In this document: positions 57,255-64,000 of the stretch, piece after piece
How positions within the stretch are numbered: the first letter of the stretch is position 1
Layout of the letters: every line of letters begins with the position of its first letter
Origin: Streptomyces asiaticus
Lineage (GTDB): Bacteria; Actinomycetota; Actinomycetes; Streptomycetales; Streptomycetaceae
DNA length: 64,000 bases
NCBI RefSeq assembly: GCF_018138715.1
Contig: NZ_JAGSHX010000006.1
Span: 5,270,001 to 5,334,000 of the forward strand
Direction: 5' to 3'
Position numbers and translations under genes: made by a program
Notes under the pieces: model-generated
The model's database searches: none
What the model was told of the DNA's origin: nothing
What the model saw: the letters and a program-made list of their open reading frames with translations, nothing else

Positions 57255-59810
57255 GTGGGGCGCGGCAGGACGTACCGGCGGGCGGTCGTCGCGACCGCCA
57301 CCACGATCCTGGTCGCGATCACTTCCGCGCTGTCGACGCCCGCCGGGGCGGCGGCGATGGTCCTGGCGGACGGCCGGGAGGTTGATGGCGCGGCCGTGAC
57401 GGCGGTGCAGGGCCGCGTGCCGTACGGAGCCGTTCCGGCGGACGGCCGTGGGGCGCGCGGCGGCACGCCGCACGGCCGTGGGCCTGACGGCACTACGGCG
57501 GACGGTCGTGGGGCTCGCGGCGGCACCATGGCGGACGGTCGTGGGGCGCGCGGCGGCACCATGGCGGACGGCCGTGGGGCTCGCGGCGGCACTACGGCGG
57601 ACGGTCGTGGGGCGCGCGGCGGTACCGCGGCGGACAGCCGAGAGGCGCGCGGCGGTACCACGGCGGGTAGCCGAGAGGCGCGCGGCGGTACCGCGGCGGG
57701 CAGCCGAGAAGCTCGCGGCGGCACGCCGCACGGCCGTGGGCCTGGCGGCGCCGCCATGGACCACGCCCCCTCCCGCCGGTACCCCGTCTCCGTCGAGCTG
57801 GCCTCCCTCACCCCTGCCGTGGTCCGTCAGGGCGGCGAGCTGAGGATCAGTGGGCGGGTGACCAATACCTCCGGGCGGCGGGTCGGGGCCGCGCGGATCG
57901 GGGTGCGGATCGGGGCCTCCGGGGCGATCGACACCCGGGGCGGGCTCGCCACCGTGGCCCGTCGTACGCTCCTGACCCGGGCCGACGGCCCCGAGGTGGC
58001 CGACCGCACGGCCCGTCTCGCCCCGCTGCCCACCGGCGCCGAGCGGGGCTTCCGGCTCACCGTGCCCGTCCCCGACCTGGAGCTGGACGGCGCCGGGGCG
58101 TACGCGCTCACCGTGCACGTCGTCCGCGCGGACGGCGCGGGCGCCGGGACCGTGCTCGGGCTGACCCGCACCCATCTGTCCGCGTATCCCGACGCCACCC
58201 GGCTGGAGCCGCTGCGCACCACCGTGCTGTGGCCGGTCCTGGACACCCCGCGGATGGAGGCGCTGACCCTGCGCACCCAGGACAGCGTGCTGCCGGTCTT
58301 CCGCGACGATCAGCTGACCGCCGCCTTCGGGCCGGGCGGGCGGCTGCGGCGGCTGGTCGAGATGGGCAGGGGGCAGCCGGTCACGTGGGTGCTCGATCCG
58401 GATCTCATCGTCCAGGCGCGGGCCATGGCGGTCGGCTACCGGGTGGCCCGTACGCCAGGTGACACCGATCCGCAGCAGGCCACCGAGGGGAAGGGCGGTG
58501 CGGCGGCGGCGGGCTGGCTGGCCGCGCTCCGGGCGGCGGTCCGGGGCCGGGAGGTGATCGCGCTGCCGTACGCGGACCCGGATCTGGCCTCGCTCGCGCG
58601 CGGCGGCGGCGCCCCGCTCGCCGGGCTGCTGCGCCGGGCCTCGCGCACCGGCCGGAGGGCGGTGGACCGGGTGCTGGGTGTCCACGCGCGGGCCGGTGTG
58701 GGCTGGCCCGCGGGCGGTGAGCTGGACGACGGGATCGCCCGGTACGCCAAGGGGCTCGGCCTGGACACGGTGCTCGCCTCGGGCGCCGGGGTGGCCTCCG
58801 CCGGTGAGCTGGTATCCGAAGGGGCCACCGACGACGGCGCCGTCTCGCTCGAGGGCGGCACGACCGCGCTGCGCTACGACGCGGCGATCGCGTCCCAGCT
58901 CTTCGCGAGCCACCCGGCCGCGGGCGCCTCCGGCGCGCCCGCCCGGCTGCGCCTGCGCCAGCGGCTGCTCGCCGAGACCCTCACGGCCGCGCGGGAGCTG
59001 CCGTACGCCCGCCGCGAGCTGGTCATGGTGCCGCCGCGCCGGATGCCGCTCGCGGTCGGCCGGGTGCTGCTCACGGTGGTGGCCGAGGGCCGTAAGGCGG
59101 GCTGGCTTGAGCCTGCCGGGTTCGCGGCCGCGCTGCGCAAGCCCACGACGGGGCGGCTGCGCGGCTTCGACGGCTATCCGCTGGCGCGCCACGCCTCCGA
59201 GCTGCCGCCCTCCCGGCTCGCGGCGGTGGTCCGGGACCGGCTGCGGATGCGGGCCCTGGCCAAGGTGCTGTCGGACGCGCGGGCCACCGCCGCGTCCGTA
59301 GGGGCCGCGCTGGCCCGCTCCGTGGCGACCGCCTGGCGCGCCGACCCGGCGGGCGCGGCCTCGTATCAGCGGGGGGTGTCCCGCTATCTGACCGCCTCGA
59401 TCGCGTCGGTGCGGCTGGTGCCGAAGTCCACGGTGGTGGTGACCGGGGGCTCGGCGACCATCCCGGTCACCGTCGACAACGGCCTCCAGCAGGACCTCAC
59501 CGGGGTGGAGCTCAGGGTCCTCTCCAGCCGACCCGAGCGGCTGACCGCCCGGGACCGCGCGATGCCGGTCCAGGCGTCGCGCGCGGTGAGCCGTACGGTG
59601 CGGATACGGGTGGAGGCGTACGCGAACGGGCCGGTGCGGCTGACCGCCCAGCTCTACACCACCGCCGACGGCCGACCCTGGGGCGCGCCGATGACGTTCA
59701 CGGCGGATGTGCGGTCGGTGCCGTCGGGAGCGGTGATCTTCGTGCTGGGCGGAACGGCGCTGATCGTGCTGGCGGTCGCGTTCCGGCTGCGGCGTACGCG
59801 GCGCCCATGA
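57255..59810 (+). CDS. DUF6049-like secreted membrane-anchored protein
   Basis: About 851 residues from GTG 57255 (GAGG 8 bp upstream); GTG 57210 is an alternative. Signal peptide RGRTYRRAVVATATTILVAI, then an 11-residue repeat region, an Ig-like beta domain (YPVSVELASLTPAVVRQGGE), a DUF6049-type core (LWPVLDTPRMEALTLR, PVTWVLDPDLIVQARAMAVG), a second beta domain near 700, and a C-terminal membrane helix (SGAVIFVLGGTALIVLAVAF). Probably a cell-surface protein. The 282 bp upstream hold only G+C-rich sequence. Confidence 0.75.
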   Translation: MGRGRTYRRAVVATATTILVAITSALSTPAGAAAMVLADGREVDGAAVTAVQGRVPYGAVPADGRGARGGTPHGRGPDGTTADGRGARGGTMADGRGARGGTMADGRGARGGTTADGRGARGGTAADSREARGGTTAGSREARGGTAAGSREARGGTPHGRGPGGAAMDHAPSRRYPVSVELASLTPAVVRQGGELRISGRVTNTSGRRVGAARIGVRIGASGAIDTRGGLATVARRTLLTRADGPEVADRTARLAPLPTGAERGFRLTVPVPDLELDGAGAYALTVHVVRADGAGAGTVLGLTRTHLSAYPDATRLEPLRTTVLWPVLDTPRMEALTLRTQDSVLPVFRDDQLTAAFGPGGRLRRLVEMGRGQPVTWVLDPDLIVQARAMAVGYRVARTPGDTDPQQATEGKGGAAAAGWLAALRAAVRGREVIALPYADPDLASLARGGGAPLAGLLRRASRTGRRAVDRVLGVHARAGVGWPAGGELDDGIARYAKGLGLDTVLASGAGVASAGELVSEGATDDGAVSLEGGTTALRYDAAIASQLFASHPAAGASGAPARLRLRQRLLAETLTAARELPYARRELVMVPPRRMPLAVGRVLLTVVAEGRKAGWLEPAGFAAALRKPTTGRLRGFDGYPLARHASELPPSRLAAVVRDRLRMRALAKVLSDARATAASVGAALARSVATAWRADPAGAASYQRGVSRYLTASIASVRLVPKSTVVVTGGSATIPVTVDNGLQQDLTGVELRVLSSRPERLTARDRAMPVQASRAVSRTVRIRVEAYANGPVRLTAQLYTTADGRPWGAPMTFTADVRSVPSGAVIFVLGGTALIVLAVAFRLRRTRRP
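57438..57758 (+). repeat. 33-bp tandem repeat coding for 11-residue units
   Basis: About nine in-frame units with consensus A-D-G-R-G-A-R-G-G-T-x (later units A-G-S-R-E-A-R-G-G-T). Two PHGRGP half-units break the series. It sits between the signal peptide and the first folded domain of the DUF6049-like protein. Confidence 0.85.
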
Positions 59811-59915
59811 CCGCACGCGGAGCCAATGACCGCGTACGCGGATCCGGTGACGGCGTACGCGGGGTCGGCGGATCCGGTGACGGCGTACGCGGAGCCGGTG
59901 ACGGCGGGGTCCAGA
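59807..59915. repeat. 18-21-bp tandem repeats between convergent genes
   Basis: Several copies of GGTGACGGCGTACGCGGA and variants fill the gap between the DUF6049-like gene and the sugar dehydrogenase. No terminator with a clear stem was found. Confidence 0.6.
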
Positions 59916-59929
59916 ACGAACCCCGCGCC

Positions 59930-61201
59930 TCACAGCCGGTGCGCCATCCCCGCCGGCCCCGCCCCCCGGGTGTCCAGCAGCAGCTGGGCCTTCACCGACA
60001 GCCCCTGGAGGTCGTAGGTGCGGTGCGGCTGGAGCAGCACGGTCAGGTCGGCGTCGGCCGCCGCCTCGTACACCGAGTCGGCGCGCTCCACCTCGCGCCC
60101 CAGCACCCGCCAGCGCGTGACGTACGGATCGTGGTAGCTGAGCCGGGCGCCCAGCTCGATCAGCCGGGAGGCGATCTCCCGGGCGGGCGAGCCCTCGGCG
60201 TCGGCGACGTCGGCCTTGTAGCCGACGCCCAGCAGCAGTACGTGCGCCCCGCGCGCCGACTTCCCGTACTCGTTGAGCAGGGCCGTGCAGCGGCGCGTGA
60301 CATAGCCCGGCATCCGCCCGTTGACCTGCTGCGCGAGCTCCACCATGCGCAGCGGGATGCCGAGGCCGCGCTGGGGATCGGCCATATGCCCGTGGTCGAC
60401 CGGCACGCCGTGGCCGCCGACGCCGGGGCCGGGGCGGAAGGACTGGAAGCCGAACGGCTTGGTCTCGGCGCAGCGCACCACGTCCCACACATCGACGCCG
60501 AGGTCATGGCAGTACACCGCCATCTCGTTGACCAGGGCGATGTTGACGTGCCGGTAATTGGTCTCCAGGACCTTGACCGTCTCGGCCTCGCGCGTGCCAC
60601 GGGCCCGGACGACCTTCTCGGTGAAGCGCCCGTAGAAGGCGGCGGCCGCCTCGGTGCAGGCGGGGGTGAGGCCGCCGATGACCTTGGGGGTGTTGGCGGG
60701 GCCGTGGTCGCGGTTGCCCGGGTCGTGGCGGCAGGGGGAGTAGGCGAGGTGGAAGTCGCGCCCGGCCCGCAGCCCGGATCCCTCCTCGAGGAGCGGACGG
60801 AGGAATTCCTCGGTGGTGCCGGGGTACACGGTCGATTCCAGCAGAACGGTGGTGTGCGGGCGCAGCCTCGCCGCGAGCGTGCGGGCCGCCTCGCCGACCG
60901 CCGACAGATCCAGTCTGCGGTCGTCCCCGAGCGGGGTCGGGGCGCAGATCACAGCGGTGCGGACGCGGCCGAGCTCGGCGGGGTCGGCGGTGATCCGGAA
61001 GCCCTGGGAGGCCATCCGGCGCAGCTCGGCGGCGGAGAGCAGGCCCTCGCCCGAGCCGGCGGGCAGCCGTCCGGCCCGGAGGTCGGACGCCGCGCGCGGA
61101 TCGGGGTCGTAGCCGACGGTGCGGACGCCGGCGGCGGTGGCCGCCCGGGCGAGAGGAATACCGAGATGACCGAGTCCGATGACGGCGAGATCTGCGGGCA
61201 T
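59930..61201 (-). CDS. UDP-sugar dehydrogenase-family protein lacking catalytic Cys
   Basis: 423 residues from ATG 61201. UDP-glucose/UDP-ManNAc dehydrogenase family: NAD loop DLAVIGLGHLGIPLARA, CAPTPLG, LLESTVYPGTTEEFL, NYRHVNIALVNEMAVYCHDL, and the C-terminal domain VLLLGVGYKADVADAEGSP. The nucleophile loop normally reads GVGGHC followed by I/V-P-V-D. Here it is GVGGHGVPVD: residue 265 is Gly (codon GGC at 60409-60407). SPCRHDPGN replaces the usual SPERVDPGN. It may therefore not perform the two-step oxidation. Confidence 0.85.
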   Translation of the reverse strand: MPADLAVIGLGHLGIPLARAATAAGVRTVGYDPDPRAASDLRAGRLPAGSGEGLLSAAELRRMASQGFRITADPAELGRVRTAVICAPTPLGDDRRLDLSAVGEAARTLAARLRPHTTVLLESTVYPGTTEEFLRPLLEEGSGLRAGRDFHLAYSPCRHDPGNRDHGPANTPKVIGGLTPACTEAAAAFYGRFTEKVVRARGTREAETVKVLETNYRHVNIALVNEMAVYCHDLGVDVWDVVRCAETKPFGFQSFRPGPGVGGHGVPVDHGHMADPQRGLGIPLRMVELAQQVNGRMPGYVTRRCTALLNEYGKSARGAHVLLLGVGYKADVADAEGSPAREIASRLIELGARLSYHDPYVTRWRVLGREVERADSVYEAAADADLTVLLQPHRTYDLQGLSVKAQLLLDTRGAGPAGMAHRL

Positions 61202-61398
61202 GACGTCGTGTCGTCCTTCCCGGGACGATGTCGGATGGCGCAAAGGCAGACTAAGCGGAAATATGACTCGTATTCAGTATTGGTGAGAGGTGTTGACACG
61301 GTGTCGCGTCGATGGCCGGAGCAGCGGCATGGCACGGAGGGGAGAAAGCCAGGAAAATCGGCAGGGCGGCGTGGCGTCGATCACAACGGGAGGCAGCG

Positions 61399-63105
61399 GT
61401 GAAAACACCGGCACTGGGACCGGCCGAGCGCGGCGAGGCGCTGGCCCGGATGGCGGACCGTGAGCTCGACGTGCTGGTCGTGGGCGGCGGAGTGGTCGGC
61501 GCGGGCACCGCGCTCGACGCCGCGACGCGGGGCCTGGAGACCGGTCTGGTCGAGTCGCGGGACTGGGCCTCCGGGACCTCCAGCCGGTCCAGCAAGCTGA
61601 TCCACGGCGGACTGCGCTATCTGGAGATGCTGGACTTCGCACTGGTGCGCGAGGCGCTCAAGGAGCGCGGGCTGCTGCTGGAGCGGATCGCACCGCACCT
61701 GGTCAAGCCCGTGCCGTTCCTGTATCCGCTGAAGCACCGGGTCTGGGAGCGGTTCTACGCGGGCTCGGGCGTCGCGCTCTACGACGCCATGTCGATCTCC
61801 TCCGGGCACGGCCGCGGACTGCCCGCCCACCGCCATCTGAGCCGCGGCCGGGCGCTGCGCGTGGCCCCCTGCCTCAAGAAGGACGCGCTGGTCGGGGCGT
61901 TGCAGTACTACGACGCCCAGATGGACGACGCCCGCTATGTCACCACGCTCGTGCGCACGGCGGCGGAGTACGGCGCCCATGTGGCGAACCGCGCGCGGGT
62001 GGTCGGCTTCCTGCGGGAGGGCGAGCGCGTGGTCGGCGCCCGGGTGCACGACCTGGAGCAGGGCGGCGAGTTCGAGGTCCGGGCCCGGCAGGTGGTCAAC
62101 GCCACCGGGGTGTGGACCGACGAGACCCAGGCGCTGATCGGGGAGCGCGGCCAGTTCCACGTGCGGGCCTCCAAGGGCATCCACCTGGTGGTCCCCAAGG
62201 ACCGCATCCACTCCACGACCGGGCTGATCCTGCGCACCGAGAAGAGCGTGCTGTTCGTGATCCCCTGGGGCAGGCACTGGATCATCGGCACCACGGACAC
62301 CGACTGGGACCTGGACAAGGCCCATCCGGCCGCCTCCAGCGCCGATATCGACTATCTGCTGGAGCACGTCAACGAGGTCCTCGCGGTGCCGCTGACCCGC
62401 GACGACGTGGAGGGCGTCTACGCCGGGCTGCGCCCGCTGCTGGCCGGGGAGTCGGACGCCACCAGCAAGCTCTCGCGCGAGCACACCGTCGCCCATCCGG
62501 TGCCCGGCCTGGTGGTGGTCGCGGGCGGCAAGTACACCACGTACCGGGTGATGGCCAAGGACGCCGTGGACGAGGCGGTGCACGGCCTCGACCGCCGGGT
62601 CGGGCCCTGTGTCACCGAGGAGATCCCGCTGGTCGGCGCCGTCGGCTACAAGGCGCTGTGGAACGCCCGGGAGCGGATCGGCCGGCAGTACGGGCTGCAC
62701 GCGGCGCGGATCGAGCATCTGCTCAACCGCTACGGCTCGGCGGCGCAGGAGGTGCTGGACCTGATCGCGGGCGACGGCTCGCTGGGGAAGCCGCTGGCCG
62801 GGGCGGAGGACTATCTGCGCGCCGAGGTCGTTTACGCCGCCTCGCACGAGGGGGCCCGCCATCTGGACGACGTCCTCACCCGCCGCACCCGCATCTCGAT
62901 CGAGACCTTCGACCGCGGTACGCGCTGCGCCCGTGAGGTGGCCGAGCTGATGGGGCCGGTGCTGGGCTGGGCCCAGGACCAGCTCGACCGGGAGGTCGAG
63001 CACTACGAGAAGCGGGTGGAGGCGGAGCGCGAGTCGCAGCGTCAGCCGGACGATCTGACGGCGGACGCGGCCCGGCTGGGCGCGCCGGACATCATCCCGC
63101 TGTAG
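61399..63105 (+). CDS. glpD: Aerobic glycerol-3-phosphate dehydrogenase
   Basis: 568 residues. FAD enzyme at the membrane that oxidises glycerol-3-phosphate and passes electrons to quinone. FAD loop DVLVVGGGVVGAGTALDAATRG, SGTSSRSSKLIHGGLRYLE, VNATGVWTDE, GTTDTDWDLDKAHP, VAGGKYTTYRVMAKDAVD, and the C-terminal helical domain RYGSAAQEVLDLI. GTG 61399 has GGGAGG 5 bp upstream. Transcribed alone; divergent from the sugar dehydrogenase with a 197-bp gap that contains A+T-rich sequence (61255-61285), the likely promoter. Confidence 0.94.
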   Translation: MKTPALGPAERGEALARMADRELDVLVVGGGVVGAGTALDAATRGLETGLVESRDWASGTSSRSSKLIHGGLRYLEMLDFALVREALKERGLLLERIAPHLVKPVPFLYPLKHRVWERFYAGSGVALYDAMSISSGHGRGLPAHRHLSRGRALRVAPCLKKDALVGALQYYDAQMDDARYVTTLVRTAAEYGAHVANRARVVGFLREGERVVGARVHDLEQGGEFEVRARQVVNATGVWTDETQALIGERGQFHVRASKGIHLVVPKDRIHSTTGLILRTEKSVLFVIPWGRHWIIGTTDTDWDLDKAHPAASSADIDYLLEHVNEVLAVPLTRDDVEGVYAGLRPLLAGESDATSKLSREHTVAHPVPGLVVVAGGKYTTYRVMAKDAVDEAVHGLDRRVGPCVTEEIPLVGAVGYKALWNARERIGRQYGLHAARIEHLLNRYGSAAQEVLDLIAGDGSLGKPLAGAEDYLRAEVVYAASHEGARHLDDVLTRRTRISIETFDRGTRCAREVAELMGPVLGWAQDQLDREVEHYEKRVEAERESQRQPDDLTADAARLGAPDIIPL

Positions 63106-63120
63106 GAGGGGGCACGTGTC

Positions 63121-64000
63121 TTACCGGCGAGGACAGAACTCGGCCTCGAGCAGGGACGTTTCGGCGGTCAGACCCGAGGCGGCCGTGCTGTTGAGCCGGT
63201 AGGCGAGGCTGTGGCGGCCGTCGGGGGCGGTCACGGCCAGCGCGTAGGAGCCGTTGATCTCGCCGTTGTGGCCCCACAGCGTCACCCCGCACGCCAGCCG
63301 CACCGGGAACAGCCCCATGCCGTACCGGCCGTCGGAGGCGGAGGTGTTCCGCATCTGCCGCAGTTCGGCCCGGGGCACGACCTTGCCGCGCAGCAGACCG
63401 GGGAGGAGGCGGGTCAGATCGCCGAGCGTGGAGATCAGCTCCCCCGCGGCCCCGGCCGAGGAGGGGTTGAGATCGGTGACATCGCGCCGGGCGCCGCCGT
63501 CCCCGGCCCCGCCGTCCCGCGTGTACGCGCGGCCGTGCGGGTCCGGGAGGTCGGTGCGGGTGCCGGGGAAGGAGGTGCCGTGCAGCCGCAGCGGGGCGAG
63601 CACGTCGCGCCGGGCCTCGGTCGCGTAGGAGCGGCCGGTGACCCGCTGGACGACCATGCCCAGCAGCACGTAGTTGGTGTTGGAGTAGCGCCAGCCGGCC
63701 CCGGGCGCGAAGTCCGGGGGGTGCGCGACGGCGGTCCGCACCAGGGAGGCGGGGGTGCGGGTGCGGCCGGCCGCGGCCGACAGCTGACGCGCCAGCGCCG
63801 GGTCGGCGGTGTAGTCGAACAGCCCGCTCGTCTGGTTCAGAAGCTGACGGATCGTGATGGTCCGGCCGTCGTTGCCCTGGCCGCGCACCAGACCCGGGAG
63901 GTGCTCCTCCACCGTGTCGCCGAGGCCGAGCCGCCCCTGGGCGGCAAGACGCAGCGTCACCGCCGCGATGACGGTCTTGGTGAGGCTGCCCGCCCGGAAG
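63121..64000 (-). CDS. Serine hydrolase, beta-lactamase/DD-peptidase family (N-terminus outside window)
   Basis: 293 residues visible; the frame stays open to the window end. The class C penicillin-recognising motifs are present: SLTK (S-x-x-K) at the very start of the visible part in FRAGSLTKTVIAAV, YSNTNY (Y-x-N) in the middle, and WGHNGEINGS (H-x-G). ITIRQLLNQTSGLFDYT is also typical. Probably a secreted D-alanyl-D-alanine carboxypeptidase or esterase. It ends 15 bp from glpD (convergent). Confidence 0.9.
   Translation of the reverse strand, partial: FRAGSLTKTVIAAVTLRLAAQGRLGLGDTVEEHLPGLVRGQGNDGRTITIRQLLNQTSGLFDYTADPALARQLSAAAGRTRTPASLVRTAVAHPPDFAPGAGWRYSNTNYVLLGMVVQRVTGRSYATEARRDVLAPLRLHGTSFPGTRTDLPDPHGRAYTRDGGAGDGGARRDVTDLNPSSAGAAGELISTLGDLTRLLPGLLRGKVVPRAELRQMRNTSASDGRYGMGLFPVRLACGVTLWGHNGEINGSYALAVTAPDGRHSLAYRLNSTAASGLTAETSLLEAEFCPRR

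Noticed and set aside
56253..60488. 1411-codon minus-strand open frame
   Set aside because: An artefact of high G+C opposite the mreB-like and DUF6049-like genes; its sequence is Arg/Pro/Gly-rich without domains.

Overview
The window is a stretch of Streptomyces chromosome. The G+C content is very high, third codon positions are mostly G or C, and there are many GTG starts. The gene order (rplQ-truA ... rplM-rpsI-glmM ... coaA ... glmS-acpS-nnrD-alr ... tsaE ... tsaB-rimI-tsaD ... groES-groEL1 ... whiD/bldM-ECF sigma-guaB-guaB3 ... glpD) matches, from memory, the conserved core around SCO4730-SCO4774 of S. coelicolor. The species cannot be fixed from the sequence alone.

Layout. 1-1465: end of the ribosomal protein operon (rplQ) and truA. 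1645-5614: five tightly overlapping genes forming an RsbR-RsbS-RsbT stressosome-type switch with two SpoIIE/PP2C phosphatases and no adjacent sigma factor. 5608-10336: membrane and secreted proteins and a large glycosyltransferase. 10346-13590: repeat-rich leader, rplM-rpsI, glmM. 13871-16764: DUF389 membrane protein, coaA and a lipoprotein on the minus strand. 16893-19146: glmS and acpS. 19147-22936: a small accessory island of lower G+C between acpS and nnrD. It carries three copies (two direct, one inverted) of a roughly 185-bp imperfect palindromic element, a gene fragment, two small unknown genes, a TPR-type regulator and a GNAT acetyltransferase. 22937-31634: nnrD, alr, a hydrolase, and tsaE/tsaB/rimI/tsaD (tRNA t6A and ribosomal protein acetylation). 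31635-32391: a 26-bp-period minisatellite. 32392-43967: variable genes, including a SARP regulator divergent from a hydrolase, two polysaccharide deacetylases, arylamine N-acetyltransferase, and a regulator/DUF397/anti-sigma-like ATPase trio. 44105-46375: groES-groEL1 with two CIRCE operators. 46397-48954: SDR, MOSC and LysR genes. 49120-54270: developmental and nucleotide block whiD, bldM, ECF sigma factor, guaB, guaB3. 54384-64000: two related membrane proteins, an MreB/Mbl homologue, a DUF6049-like secreted protein, a nucleotide-sugar dehydrogenase without its catalytic cysteine, glpD and a truncated serine hydrolase.

How the genes fit together. The core genes supply translation (L17, L13, S9, TruA, Tsa proteins, RimI), cell-wall precursors (GlmS, GlmM, Alr), coenzyme A and carrier-protein activation (CoaA, AcpS), purine synthesis (GuaB) and sporulation control (WhiD, BldM). 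Variable genes sit in the gaps.

A recurring theme is short-period tandem repetition. It occurs in intergenic regions (13-, 16-, 22-, 23- and 26-bp periods) and inside otherwise conserved genes (rimI tail, SARP linker, DUF6049-like N-terminus, the overlapping tails at 37.7 kb). The strongest candidates for something undescribed are the palindromic element and island at 19.1-22.9 kb, the 26-bp minisatellite, and the cysteine-less sugar dehydrogenase. No rRNA, tRNA, CRISPR array, insertion sequence or transposase was recognised.
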